A stretch of DNA of 64,000 nt from Fasciola hepatica (lineage: Eukaryota > Platyhelminthes > Trematoda > Plagiorchiida > Fasciolidae). Position 1 is the first letter of the stretch. Each line of letters opens with the position of its first letter. The position numbers and the translations under genes were made by a program. This document shows, in pieces, positions 1 through 11,015 of the stretch. The notes below the pieces were generated by a model. It had not been told where the DNA came from. It was given only the letters and a program-made list of their open reading frames with translations, and did not search any database. The stretch is taken from the NCBI GenBank assembly GCA_948099385.1, contig CANUEZ040000213.1, positions 1,426,001-1,490,000 on the forward strand, written 5' to 3'.

Positions 1-1360
1 ACTATGTTTACTCGTCATAGCCATGTGGAACATTGTGTCACTACAAGAGACAGTGGGTAGAAGCATGTGATTTTTATTTAAACAACTCTTTCTATCTGGA
101 TTTTGACAAGGAAAAACACCATCTGAAGAGAATTGAATTCATTCAGTGGGAAAAGTTTCTGATAAATTTCACTAGGCTGTCGAATGCATGGGCGACGTAA
201 GGTAAGCAACATCCGCTTTCGGTCGACGTGAGGCGGGCATTTAGCTATCAACGAAGGTCGTGAATTGTTGGGAAAAATGCAAATTACTGTGCAAACCATC
301 TTGTCTAAAACCATCATTTCAATACGATCCACGGTGAAGCTCACAAGGCTTACAAAACGTGACTCTTGATAAGAAATTCTCCAAAGAAACTCAGTCTGGT
401 ATGCCTGCTGTTGCAAACCAATTGAGCCCATTGAAATTAGCTGCAATGAATCATGATAAAACTTATCCGGATGGAAGTGTCTTCTACAGCACTTTGAACA
501 ACGCGAGTTCTGAGAAGACTACAGGTGTTGTGAAAATTCGAATGAAAAAGATTTTGCTTTGCGATGGGTCTTTTGTTCCTAATTTCCTTCATAATTTACC
601 GAACAAACGTTGTTAATATAAAGTTGTGTACTAACTTGATGTAAATAACTAGCTTTAGCCCTGTTCTGTTTCTTGGAAAATTTGAATTTCCTTGGTCTTA
701 GTCAACACGACAAGTTGACCGAGTTTGGTAAACGGTCAATTATGAATGTGGTGTAGTACACAAGGATGAGCACTCCTCTGCCTAGGGGTTGTTCGTTGTT
801 CGATCCGCAAAATAAAAACCAATTCCGCTGTGTCGGTTCAAGTGGTCACTCGCGCAATCACTGTCTCACACGCATGCACCGCTATTGACTGCCTAGTGAT
901 TGATGGCTTGACCACTCTGGATCGCATTTACTGCTTGAGTTTGCCAAAGGAATATTCACATGTTAGCTTGCCCGCTTACAAGCGAGTTAACTGATGTGTT
1001 AATAAACGGATCTGTTGCGTACGTAGCTCTCCGGTAATTCCGTACACAACAAACTGCATGAGCAAAAGGACTCAGTCACTGTTTCATCGGGAACCCACAC
1101 TTACAATAATTGAACAGTAATATGGCTTCCAATAGCCTGCTCAATACAGTATTATTTAAAACTATGGAGATCAAGTTTACCACAGATGGTTTTCTCCACT
1201 AAGGAATAAGTATTAATCACGCCAGGAACAGTTAATTTTGCTGAAGGTTCGATTAAATTAGTGTTGCACAGTAGGAATAAAAAAAAACACAGCAAACGCA
1301 CAACTGTATTATTTCATGGCTCAATAGAAATTTCGCTGTTCATAGCAGGCTGGTGGGGAA
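1..1360. other. No supportable gene
   Basis: Reading both strands shows only short, frame-broken ORFs and no recognisable domain. There is a B-box-like stretch around 806-818 (GTTGTTCGATCC) but no matching A box at tRNA spacing, so no tRNA or SINE is called. Nothing else supportable is seen. Confidence 0.5.
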
Positions 1361-1935
1361 AAACGTGATTATTTGAAATGCACGGCACTGAAATCAGGGT
1401 CGTGTGAGCTTCCGGGGCTATGTAAGGTGATAACAAACAAGATCGCCACAAAACAGTTGATTATTGGTTGACGTTTGGCGACCATCTCCTTGAGAGTTAT
1501 TTCAAGCCACATAACTAGAGTGATGAAGAGCCCGGAATTTCAAGATACTGATTGCGAGAATCGAGACACTTGATCCGTCACGTAAAGCTGCCAATTTGTG
1601 CTATCATCACTCTGTTCCTTGACAGTGTTGCAACTTGTTCCCTAGGACAATTTCCATTGCAAAGAACGAGGATTGTTCCTTTCTGTCGACTCTATCAGCC
1701 AGTTGTGTCAGCCAGCTGTGTCAACCAGCTAAAGACGATCCTACCATTATGCCTGAGACAAATACAAACTATTGCGTTGAGAATGGGATGCCAAGTATGG
1801 AAGAGGGAAAAAGACCAGCTAGTTGACGTCCACATCATTCGATTTTCTCAGCCGATTGACAACCAACAGTTCAATCACCAGGCTTTTCATCCACGGCTGC
1901 CGTTCCCGAAAAATTCGCTGTAGGCAATAATTGGG
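1361..1935 (+). repeat. Diverged copy of dispersed repeat R1
   Basis: This stretch aligns loosely, with the same order of short matches, to 3920-4250, 29360-29690 and, inverted, 62050-62380. Shared anchors are AAGGTGATAAC followed by GATCGCC, then GAATTTCAAGATACTGA, a TTGACAGTGTT block and GAGGATTGTTCCTTTCTG. By eye it is far more diverged than the other copies are from each other. It lies upstream of a gag-like fragment and the 3920 copy lies downstream of RNase H, so R1 could be an LTR of a degraded gypsy element. I could not define TG..CA ends, so this is only a repeat call. Confidence 0.5.
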
Positions 1936-1994
1936 ATCGTTGGGGAAACCAATAAGAATGTTTCTCAAGGGTTTTCCAAACGTGTTATTCCAAA

Positions 1995-2306
1995 ATGATC
2001 CACGGCATACTCACGGCAGAGGTATTCGACAGGGTGGTTAACTCAAGAAAACTGGGGGATAGGGTTCCTCCGGAGATATTCCAACTTTGGAGACAGCTAA
2101 CGGATACACCGAAACTGATAGCTGAATGCTGGAGGGACTTCCACGCCCAGATCCAACATGCGGATGAGGCCATCTTTACTTATGCGCGGAACGCTTGTTA
2201 CCTAGCTGGACGAGGTTTTGCGGACGAATCCCCGAACAGTTTGTCCTCCTCTAGAAATAAAATAAATTACTTACGTAATTACTGGAAGATTTGGAAACGT
2301 TCGTAG
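1995..2306 (+). pseudogene. Possible gypsy Gag fragment
   Basis: An open frame of 103 codons starts at an ATG. Its middle part (residues about 45-80) has the pattern of a retrotransposon Gag helical domain: a W-x-x-F-H-x-x-I-Q segment, DEAI, a tyrosine-alanine pair and an L-A-G-x-G-F segment. This resembles the F-x-R-x-Q ... Y-x-x-L-x-x-L-A pattern of Ty3/gypsy Gag. There is no zinc knuckle and no downstream protease in frame. Its place upstream of an RNase H fragment on the same strand fits one rotted element. It could also be a chance ORF. Confidence 0.3.
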
Positions 2307-2309
2307 AAT

Positions 2310-2814
2310 GAGCAGGAATACTTGAACGAAGGAACAAACAATCCCAAAAGTGTTTCGCAATTCAGGCACGCCACCGCTCAACGGCTGACGCAATCGACAA
2401 TGAAGGGCATACCCCACAAAGAATCCTAGTGAACCTATACAACATCACCGTGCACGGGAAATTCAAAACAGAAACACCTGGAGAACTTGGCGGCAGCCTC
2501 AGAGAGAGGTAAAGAAATCGGCTTTGGGCTGACGTCCACAAAATGCTGCTTCCCACAACCCTAGATGAGCTATTCGGGATAAATAATCTCTTTTGCTGGA
2601 ATTCATACTGACCCTGAAAATATCGAACAGGTAGCAAAATGGTGCACTTCACAAAACTGTAGACGAGAAAGGTTTTCTGGGAATGAGGTCGTACTACCGC
2701 CCCTCCCTTGTACAATTTGCTCGTTTTGCCTCTCCTTTCGAAGTGCTGTAAGAGGAAAATAAACCGCTTCCGTAGAATGCGGCATGTGACGAGACCTACG
2801 CTGAAAGTCAGTAG
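2310..2814. other. No supportable gene
   Basis: Only overlapping ORFs on the minus strand with no recognisable domain. Probably the degraded interior of the gypsy remnant on either side of it, but no pol motif is legible. Confidence 0.4.
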
Positions 2815-3300
2815 ATGTTTTACTCCGCGCCTGTACTAACACCACCAAACATGTCACCTTCTGCTGGTCAGTTCATCTTAGATATGAAAGCCAGTGGTTC
2901 GACGATTGGGACGGTATGGACACAAATCAGAGAAGGTGGAAGGGACCACGTATTAGCCTATGGAAGTCAATGCCTGAGTAAATTAGAACTTGATTACTAC
3001 ACAACGAGAAAGGAAATATTAGTACTAAGATTTTTCCTGAGACGATTAGGGCGTTATCTAATGGGAGACTTATAGTTATGAAAAAGCTGGCATCAGTACT
3101 GGCTTCTGTTAGTGCTTCTCGCCACTCTGGTTGGGGTTAAAGGAACGAGGATTATCGTTGGTTAGACATTTCGAGGGATATGGGTCAGGATAGAAGTCAG
3201 TGGCTCGAATGCTTTGCTGTCTGCTCGTCAAATTCTCGTGCCAACCACTCACTAAAATGGCATTTCGACAAAACAAATACATGGCGACGTCAAACAGTGA
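2815..3300 (+). pseudogene. Ty3/gypsy RNase H remnant
   Basis: The frame from 2815 reads SAPVLTPP, then FILDMKASGSTIGTVW, then LAYGSQCLSK, ELDYYTTRKE and YLMGDL. This is the usual order at the RT/RNase H boundary of gypsy Pol: the APVL-P linker, the first RNase H strand, the AY-S-L-S segment, the E-x-x-Y-x-T-x-K-E helix and the YL-x-G-x segment. The first catalytic aspartate, normally in a DAS context, reads MKAS here. The frame ends near 3075. Out-of-frame remnants of the following tether region, such as GQDRSQWLE, continue to about 3300. A second copy lies inverted at 63600-63997. It is dead and truncated at both ends. Confidence 0.7.
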
Positions 3301-3348
3301 AGTCGCAGCTGAAGGCTTTCAACGATCAAAATTCTAGTAAATGAAACC

Positions 3349-4436
3349 GCTTATTGACACTTTTTCCCATTGCTTACCGTGGTGCCATCCATAGTTCTAC
3401 TAAACAAAAGCCACACTTTTATGGACAGGAATGGAAATACGACGCCCCAAAGACAGACGACCAAGTTGTGTCAACAATCAGTAAATGGTTGTCGTGGGGT
3501 ATGTCTGCAACGTGTTGGACAAGCTGAAGCAAGCCAGCCAATCATCTCGTAGTCATATGGAGATAGCTTATAGATAATAATGAGAGTTGTTCAACAGGAA
3601 ATCCTCCAGCCCTCTCGTGAAGACTGTTTATAATATATAACCCCATAAAACGCAACCAAACCCAGTGATACCTTCAAAGTTCCACAAAGAGTGGTACGGG
3701 GTTTTCACAGTAGAACGAGTGTTATTGGGCTCTAACCGTGTCATCCGAGACCTCCAAAGCACATACAATTCGTTCATTTTGTAGTTTATTAAATTGGAGT
3801 GATACAAGGAGGACTCGGATCAGTCAACAGAACACGACAGTCTCGACTCAAGTATACCAGATGCAGCGGTCGAGATGGAGGCTGCGAGTAAATGAGGAAT
3901 GGCATATGCGTAGGGGAAGATACTTTCATTGAACGGGGAGCAGTGTAAGGTGATAACGAAGATGATCGCCGTGAAGTACCTGATTAAGGACTTGTCACAA
4001 AAAATGTTTCTTTTAGTGTTATTTCAGGTCACACAACTGGTGTGGTAAAGAATTCGGAATTGCAAGATTCTGAGTGCAAGAACCAGGACACTCCTCGTAT
4101 AATTTTGGCATTCTGTGACGACACTACCCTGCCCCTTGGCAGTGTTTCTATTTTTTCCTTGATATAAGTTCCGTTCAAAAAACCAAGGGTTCTTCCCTTC
4201 TGATATCATGCGGGTAAACTTCCATTTTGTCGTGATGGAGAATAAGTGCACGCTCATAGCCAAAACATATCAATGCTTCAATGAACAATAGGAATATAAA
4301 ATTATGAAAACGCATTTTGCACACGATTTGATCTTAGATATGGCTCAGAACCTTCATTTAAGTTAATAGACCTTTTTTCGCATCCATCTTGTAAGATACT
4401 ATGTTGCAGTAAGACGGGGTCTGCAAAATGTTACCA
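3349..4436 (+). repeat. 1.09 kb repeat, direct copy at 28794
   Basis: The segment is nearly collinear with 28794-29880 in the same orientation. Its distal part (from about 3890) is also found inverted at 61860-62400. It contains the R1 block at 3920-4250. No ORF is preserved between copies, so it is probably non-coding repeat, perhaps LTR plus flank. At 28.5 kb a tRNA-like SINE interrupts the sequence just upstream of this segment. Confidence 0.75.
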
Positions 4437-7090
4437 CATTTTGATAAAGAAAATAACTTCCAAATGGCAATAACTATATCCAGCGAGAAGGTTTCCAAGT
4501 AAACTACCGTACTTCATTGTAATAAGGGACGAGTTGAAGTAGACTGCTCTGTTTTTCCGCCGCTCTAAAGCAAGCCCCATAAGCCGAACAAAGGTAAACA
4601 CCTGTTGTAATGGCGGATAAATTACACAAACTCGTCCCTAATTGGTTTAGCTAACGATTTAAGTTCTGTGATGTACACCGATATTTAGGGGCTTCCAAAC
4701 GCGTGACCTTTAGAGAGAAATTCACAGGGAAAATCGTCACAATGGCTTCAAAGTCATAAATCTCTTTACACCGGTTGTTATGGTCTGCTTTGAATTATCT
4801 CTGGGCTTGTTGGGGATCAGAGTAAACAATGCGGAATTCATTGGGTTCACAATATCAATGTTTCCAGTGTGTCAGATTCGAATTTCTTCTTGGAAGACCA
4901 CTTTATTGCCGAATACTGCATCAGGTTATGCTTCCCATGAGAGTGTTCATCTTATAGCGATTGGTATATCAACGTAATTGATCTATGCTTTTATAATAGA
5001 AAAACCGTTGACACCTTGATGGTTCTGTGGTCACAACTGCCCCCTTAAAGCTCCGATTTGTTTATGATGGATAACTCATTTTCAATGCCGAAGAAACAAG
5101 TTGTTGCATTTTCTCCTCATTGAGCTACGGAAGTGAAGATAATGTACTTCGACGAGCACAGGCTAACTAGTGGCATTAAATATATGTAGGCACTGAATAA
5201 GGATAAGAAACTGAAATAATTGGTTGAGGAAAGAGATAAGTCGAATAGATATTTGCCAAAGTGTAATACGTCCGTGAAACGTTGTAGTGAAAAGTGACAT
5301 GGAACTTATTACTCCTTATTTTCCATTTTCCCTTCACACTTTCTCATGTTCGCCAAGTGAAAAATGGCAAATCCGTTAAATTGTTCGTTCTATACTCTTC
5401 AAAGAGAAGAAAAATGACCCGGAATTTAATCGTGTTTAGTTATGGCCCAACAAAAATTGTGCGTGGTTTAAAATTTTGTCTGGGTGCAGAATTTTCTGTA
5501 GGGATAGATGACCTCCAAAAGTCAACAAGTTCCTCCGAATAATGAAAATACCATTACTTTCTCTCAAGTCTTACAACAGAAAGCTTTGCGTACTTACAGT
5601 GTTTTCCTGAAAATAAGATCTGATCATATAATTATTTCAGCTTAGAAAATGGGACCAGAGATTATTTTTGAGATGTCTGATTTTCCATGTTCTTTGATAA
5701 TCTACTTTTAGTTTTGACCAAAATTCTACATGCATTCAAATATAGTCATGTCATCATCTTTATTATCATCATGAATCTTCAAATCCCGCTTCCCAGCTTC
5801 AATTTCTCCTTGCTCAACTTCTTCTAGAACTATTCACCTGTCTTCCTCTTTTTCAGGAATGAAGTTTACCCCAACCGAACATTCATTGTTTATGTAGCCT
5901 ACTCGTGTTGTAGTGGTCTGATCACAAGATTTCTTCACGTGAACTACGCTTCAAATATTTTCCACGCTGGTTTCTCAGTCGTCTTTTGCAAATGTAGTCC
6001 TTCATTTCTATGACCAAATGGTTCTTAAACAGTTTATTTACTGCGGTATGAAGCGATTAGAGATATGAAATAATTCCCGTGGGAATCATTGTTAAATCCA
6101 TACTAATATCTGGGAAACTGTTCTCCTCGTCTTAAGCGCCGTGGGTAATGGCTGAATCCTAGAATAACACACCTCGTTTATCCCCTGACAAAACAAGATG
6201 CAGAATCAAGTCAAAACACTTTCTTATAACTGCTTATGGGAATGAGACACATTCAGATGAAAGAACGTAAAAACCTGAAACACTATCATATTTGATCAGT
6301 TCAGACCTGAGAGTCCTGAATCTTATAAATGATGTGAAATCCGCTATGGGTGGAGAATATACAGGTGGATTCTTCATTATCTATAAGATTTAGGCTCATC
6401 ATTCCTAGGCTCCTTTCGACAAGTAATCCTTAAATTTCTCCATCTGTCAAACTATAAGGAACAGTACTTGTCGACGTTTCGGTCACCACGGGCAACCTGC
6501 TTTCAAGACTGGTTTTACAACCGAATGAAACTGGTAACGTCGACAACCTACCAACGATCTCGACTACGCTGTGGTAATGAGCAATAAAATTCTACCATAA
6601 CATTTCACATGGCGCATCGATTTTTCGATACATCGGAACCGATTTCGGTTCTGACACATTAATTCTACGGCATTGTTTTATTTCGGACAAGTGCTTCCCA
6701 GTGCCGAACGAGATATAAGATTTAGGCAGGTCAGCATGAATAGGAAAATCTGAAATCAAAACGGACAAAACAGAGAGATGTCAAACACTCGTGGTTACAG
6801 AATTCGCAAAATATGCGGGCCCAGTAAACTATTTGAATCCCAATTCAGTAAAAGATAATCCTAGTATTTTCGTCGTCAGGATAATGTGTGCAAATCAGTC
6901 TATTCGGGGCATTCTTTAATTATATCATAATAACAACAATTTACATGTACGGGGAAACCATATGAAACAATAAAAGCCTATGCATCCATAAAGTGGTGAT
7001 TCCGGTATTCGATTTATCATTCCAGTAACTGTTTTCTAGTTAAAATCAACTGAGCATATTATGTTAACTGAGATACATGATATATCAGCC
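4437..7090. other. Outer-arm sequence without a supportable gene
   Basis: Short ORFs occur (for example 4780-4977 plus strand, mirrored at 61321-61518) but show no domain and no selective pattern between copies. The interval 6460-6672 is specific to the left arm. It carries a short internal inverted pair built on GTCGACGTTTCGG near its start and GGTAACGTCGAC downstream, suggesting an inserted repeat fragment. Confidence 0.45.
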
Positions 7091-7137
7091 GGGAACTTGC
7101 ATGTCATATCACCGGCAGTTTACATTTCCTGTTTCAG

Positions 7138-7347
7138 GAGGGAAGAATCCACGTGGAATTCATATTGCAGAGGCGAATACTGAAGCAGCAGAACGATGCA
7201 AACATCAAGCCGATTAGACCAACCGGTCGTGAGCCACAGACCAAAGAACAGACGATGAATTTGTCAGAATTATCCCTCAACAAACAAAAAGAGGCATTCG
7301 GACTAGCAGACAGAACGCAGCGGGATATTTTGCAACCAGGAAGATAG
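7138..7347 (+). CDS. Candidate exon, unrecognised basic peptide
   Basis: A good 3' splice acceptor (TTCCTGTTTCAG, ending about 7137) is followed by an open frame of about 70 codons ending at TAG 7345-7347. The peptide is hydrophilic and Gln/Lys/Arg-rich (FILQRRILKQQND early, DRTQRDILQPGR at the end). The mirrored copy on the right arm (minus strand, about 59125-59328) is also open but differs at several residues, including MNLSEL versus TNLSEV. A strong donor (CAG/GTGAGG) lies just past the stop. No family is recognised and it may be fortuitous, because the opposite strand just downstream carries a better supported ORF. Confidence 0.3.
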   Translation, partial: EGRIHVEFILQRRILKQQNDANIKPIRPTGREPQTKEQTMNLSELSLNKQKEAFGLADRTQRDILQPGR

Positions 7348-7403
7348 CTCAGGTGAGGAGCTACCGAACAAGCCTTCAATTGAAGCAATCGGATCAGCTA
7401 AAC

Positions 7404-7812
7404 CTAAATAATGAGTAAGAGAATCAAGCTAACGGCCACAGTGAACTGGCCAGAATGCAGCCAGAATACTCGGGCAGTCGGAGGATCAAAGCTGCTGCAG
7501 CTCACTTTGGAGAACGGACCATATAAACGATTATATATGTTCCACGAACTTGTCCAAATACGGGTGTCCTCACTCGTCTCGCCATCTTCCTCACTATGTG
7601 GAGTAAAAAGGGCACGAGCAGGAAGGATAGGTATATGAACCTTGTCGTCCTTACTGTGACACAACTTAATCCCATCACCAAATCGCGTAAAAAACTATAG
7701 TGTAAGACAACGAGCTGTGCACAATTACGTCCTTGTCATTTCGTGCAAGGTCAGACTGGTAGAGAATCATGATGGGCATCTTAGATTCGTCCAAATAGTC
7801 TCTGCTATTTTG
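7404..7812 (-). pseudogene. Frameshifted copy of a membrane-anchored ORF
   Basis: This is the left-arm counterpart of the intact ORF at 58679-59068. Residues from CHSKDDKVHIPILP to the hydrophobic C-terminus VAVSLILLLII are conserved. The upstream part (MPIMILYQSDLARNDKDV) is in another frame because of an indel where the left copy reads TTTTTTACGCG and the right reads ATTTTAAGCG. The following GILLC also reads GIKLC. See the right-arm entry for possible role. Confidence 0.5.
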
Positions 7813-8400
7813 TACTGCATTCTATTCGTAGATATCAAATTCTGTCTCTCTTGTTAGCCTACAGGCTTATCATTCATCTTTATCAAAAATGAGCGAAGCT
7901 TTGCTTGAGTGAGGTGCATTTTACTGTTTTCAGTTGCATGCTGATTAATTCCAATAATGATATCTATCTGAATTTTGCGTACGAGTATGAGTACCAAACA
8001 GGTAACCAGCTAATTGACTTCGAACCAGCTGAGCAATGAATTCCACGTGATAAAGCTTTCACTTCCGTGGAAAATAGAGGAAACGTTTATGTACGCTTTA
8101 TCGAATAAGCAAAGCTATATGCCGAATTTCCCTTACCATGAAAGACTTGCAGAATATGCATAGCATTAGAGTACAGTTTAAAGTGTTCTCTAAGAAAATT
8201 TACACAATCGTCTAAATTTACGGCGGTAAGTCAAATGAGGTCTTTTAGAAATGTTTTTGAAAAGTATGGCTTATCCGTAAAGTTAAGTATCATTTTCTTG
8301 CGGTGCAAGCGGACAATACTTACTGACACAAATGTCAAACGAGACCATATTTAGGCATTGCTTTTGTCCCCACTGTGATTGCATTTACTCATGGGCCTAT

Positions 8401-8987
8401 TCAAACGCATTTTAATAGCACGTTACCATTTCCTGATCGTGGCAACAGTATCTGCGAGCAACAAACGTTCGTACTGGTACGAAAGAGGGCAACCTGAATA
8501 ATTTGTACAGATCGAGACAGGACTCGAGACTTGAAGACGGAGAATAAACTGAGCTGGAGAGATTCAAATGGGAAACATGCTAAAACCGTTCCCATTCTGA
8601 GCTTGCTGTGAGCTCATTTACACCGACTTTACGCATGATTCGTAATCTGTGATCAGTAAAGCATCGGAGCCGAGAGTCATCAATACGGGTGGTATTTCGG
8701 TGATTGCTGAAGTTAAGTGCTGCATGCCTAATGTCAGTGAATCATAATCCTACTCGACCGGTCCAATTCCCAGCTCCAGCTCGACAGGTGCACATCGCCA
8801 CAGAGGATTCCCAAAACACTAACGAAAACAGTGATAAAATATTTCCCGTAATAGCAGCACCTCGTTCCCCTGAAGTTTTGAGAATTTTTAACAAATAGGA
8901 TGGAATTTCGACTTGATTATATTTCTACTATGCTGTGAGCAGCTAATTTGGTTGAAACGTTAGTAAATTTTGAAGTTCACCCCAGAA
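8401..8987. other. Outer-arm spacer, no supportable gene
   Basis: ORFs on both strands are short and are not maintained between the two arms. The stretch 8700-8820 has a composition like a dispersed repeat (CAGTGAATCATAATCC, then CCAATTCCCAGCTC) and matches the right arm at about 57650-57770. I see no diagnostic domain. Confidence 0.4.
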
Positions 8988-9764
8988 TACGTGGTAAATC
9001 AGGAAGGAGAATATTCAATTCGAATGAGTTTAACCACTGACTGACAAATGGTAGCCAGTTTCTATTCCCTTATTCCTCAGGTATGTCTTGATGAAGAATC
9101 CTAAATCTGATACCGAAATTATTGGCTTTAAGAACTGGTGTAGGTCACAGTTTAGGAGGAAGGTTTTCATTAGTTCCTATGTACTAATGGTGGCATCTCG
9201 GCTGATGATGAAACGTTTGTCCCCTGAATTCCATGCTCACTAATCAGAGGTTGTTGAAGATGCGCAGGCATACGATTTCAGAATTCTCCGGGAACCTCAC
9301 ACTTCTATCCTGTTGAACAACAGTAATTCAGTGTCGGGTAACAATATGCGAAAATTCAACTCAAATCGGTCAACAAACAAAACTAGACTTGTGATCTCCG
9401 AATTCCTCTACAGATTCGCGGAAGTAAAATAAACCGAGTAGTGAAGAATATGTTACCAAAACGAAAGTGTACCACATTTCTCCGACACTGATACCAATTT
9501 AAACCATGAGCACCGACAAGTCTAATCAGAACGTTTCCAACATAAGCCCCACTTCCTGAATAGGCCCCAATGAGAAGCGACATATACTGAGTGATCCGAT
9601 AAGGCAGAAGTATGCTGACGACTATGGTCAGGTCACAACGGATAAGACAATTCAAAAGTGGCGTATTTGTGAAATGATTCGTCCGATAAATACTCAAATA
9701 GTAACGAGAAATAGGGAAGCTCGAGTCTCATTCGAAAAACGATTTGTATGAGAAAAACTGCCGT
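8988..9764 (-). repeat. PLE-A 3' region / pLTR-like segment, copy 1
   Basis: Nearly identical segments lie at 32104-32884 (same orientation) and 56705-57486 (inverted). On the element strand it follows the PLE-A reverse transcriptase. The part at 9380-9600 recurs, more diverged, at 35044-35285 and 54306-54547, where it lies beside PLE-A 5' coding sequence. A block found beside both ends of an element is what the terminal repeats (pLTRs) of Penelope-like elements would give. Apparent ORFs inside (9383-9697) are identical across copies and have no domain. Confidence 0.6.
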
Positions 9765-11015
9765 TCGATGAACAATTCTGAGGTCAGCTGCATAATATGT
9801 TCGGGCAAGCGCTGATCCAAGTGGTCGTTTGAGCAAGCAATTGATGTCATCACGTTTGAATGGAAGACAAATGGTGACTAGTAGTTTTTCTGCTGAACAA
9901 TTCGTTTGTCTGATCACTTTAGGCTTGCTGTGCCTTTCGATAAATGCATCGGGATAAGCGTTTCTAGTCAAAGATTCTTTCAGCTGTCGTTGTTCGTTGT
10001 CAATCATGTCTTCGGTGCAGATATGTCGTGCTGTTTGAAATAGTGTTCGGACCAGACCACGTTCATATTCCACAGACACAAAGCTGTCAAATTGCAAGCA
10101 TTGGCCTGTCCAAGGTTCTCTTCCGTAAACAGATCTGGCGATTTTTCCATCATTCTTCCTAGTCATTTTAATGTCGAGGTAGTGCAGTGTATCTTCGCGT
10201 TCTGCTTCCATCGTAAATCGTATGTTCGGATGCAGGCGATCGAGTTCATCCATAATCCATGTTGTCTCTTCTAGACTGATTGTGATGACTAGAACATGAT
10301 CAACGTATCGTTTGTAAAATTGTGAACGTTGGAGGATTTTGCTCGCCTTTTCCTCAAGACGAGCCATAAATATATGTGCCTGAATGGGACTCAATGGAGT
10401 TCCCATTGGGACACCGTCAATTTGTCTGTAAGCCCGACCAAGGAAGGAGAACGATACGTTTGTTGTGCGCAGTAGTAATTGTCTAACCAGAACTGATACT
10501 GGTATACCGATTTTCAGTTGGTTTTGCTCCACATGGTCACAGATGATACGTATGACCTCCCGACCGGTTACTAGTAGTTTTATTAGTAGTAATGGTAGTA
10601 TTGGTTCAAATGGCACTCCGGGATTGTGTTGTTTCGTTAAACCATACAGTTGTGCAGTTTGAGTTCCTTTTGGCTTCAGATTGTGAGCCGTGCTGTCATC
10701 GATGATTTGTCCTTCTAGTAGAAACTGTAGTACTATCGATATCTGTTGTTCTAGTTCTTTAGGGAACTTACTCATTGGTGACAATTCCTCTATCCGTTTA
10801 GAAAAGATTTGACGTTTTGAATTCACTTGTTTTTGCACAGTTGACGGAACATATTCGTCAAAGAATTGCATTTCTTCCAATGATAATTGACCAGGAAAAC
10901 GAGGTGACACAAATGTACTTTCTGACTCCACAGTATGTATACACACGGTATCTTGCGCATTAATTGCTGGGAATCGAAATGACACGCTCGATATGAATAG
11001 CCGGTTTCTTGTCAA
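9765..11015 (-). pseudogene. PLE-A reverse transcriptase, truncated
   Basis: A long open frame on the minus strand runs from 11015 to about 9633, with PLE-A-derived coding down to about 9765. Reading from the N-terminus: a degenerate leader, YGLTKQHNPGVPF (the YGLPK-H motif of PLE RTs), YRQIDGVPMGTPLSP (palm motif 4), and KRYVDHVLVI in the catalytic position, where RTs normally have Y-x-D-D. Then come LDIKMTRKND and a thumb region ending at LRIVHRT. After that the frame jumps into non-coding 3' sequence, so the GIY-YIG endonuclease found in the copy at 26.8 kb has been deleted. Only about 415 residues of a normally much longer PLE protein remain, and the second catalytic Asp is His (codon at 10296-10298), so it should be inactive. 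Confidence 0.85.

Larger units (their letters stand above)
3888..9764 (+). repeat. Outer inverted repeat, left arm
   Basis: This block is the reverse complement of about 56709-62400. Paired positions add up to about 66473 over much of the block (for example 7134 with 59338, and 9764 with 56709), with drift from small indels. By eye identity is clearly lower than between the inner arms. The inner end stops within PLE-A sequence at 9764. The outer end stops near 3888, where the right copy switches to different sequence. The arms differ by a non-homologous replacement: 6460-6672 here against about 59815-60505 on the right. Confidence 0.85.

Noticed and set aside
9195..9225. Hammerhead-ribozyme-like string CTGATGATGAAACGTTTGTC, also at 32333 and (variant) 57255
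   Set aside because: PLEs can carry hammerhead ribozymes and the CTGATGA and GAAAC boxes are present, but there is no room for stem II between them and stem I pairs only about two bases. Not supportable as an active or recognisable ribozyme.
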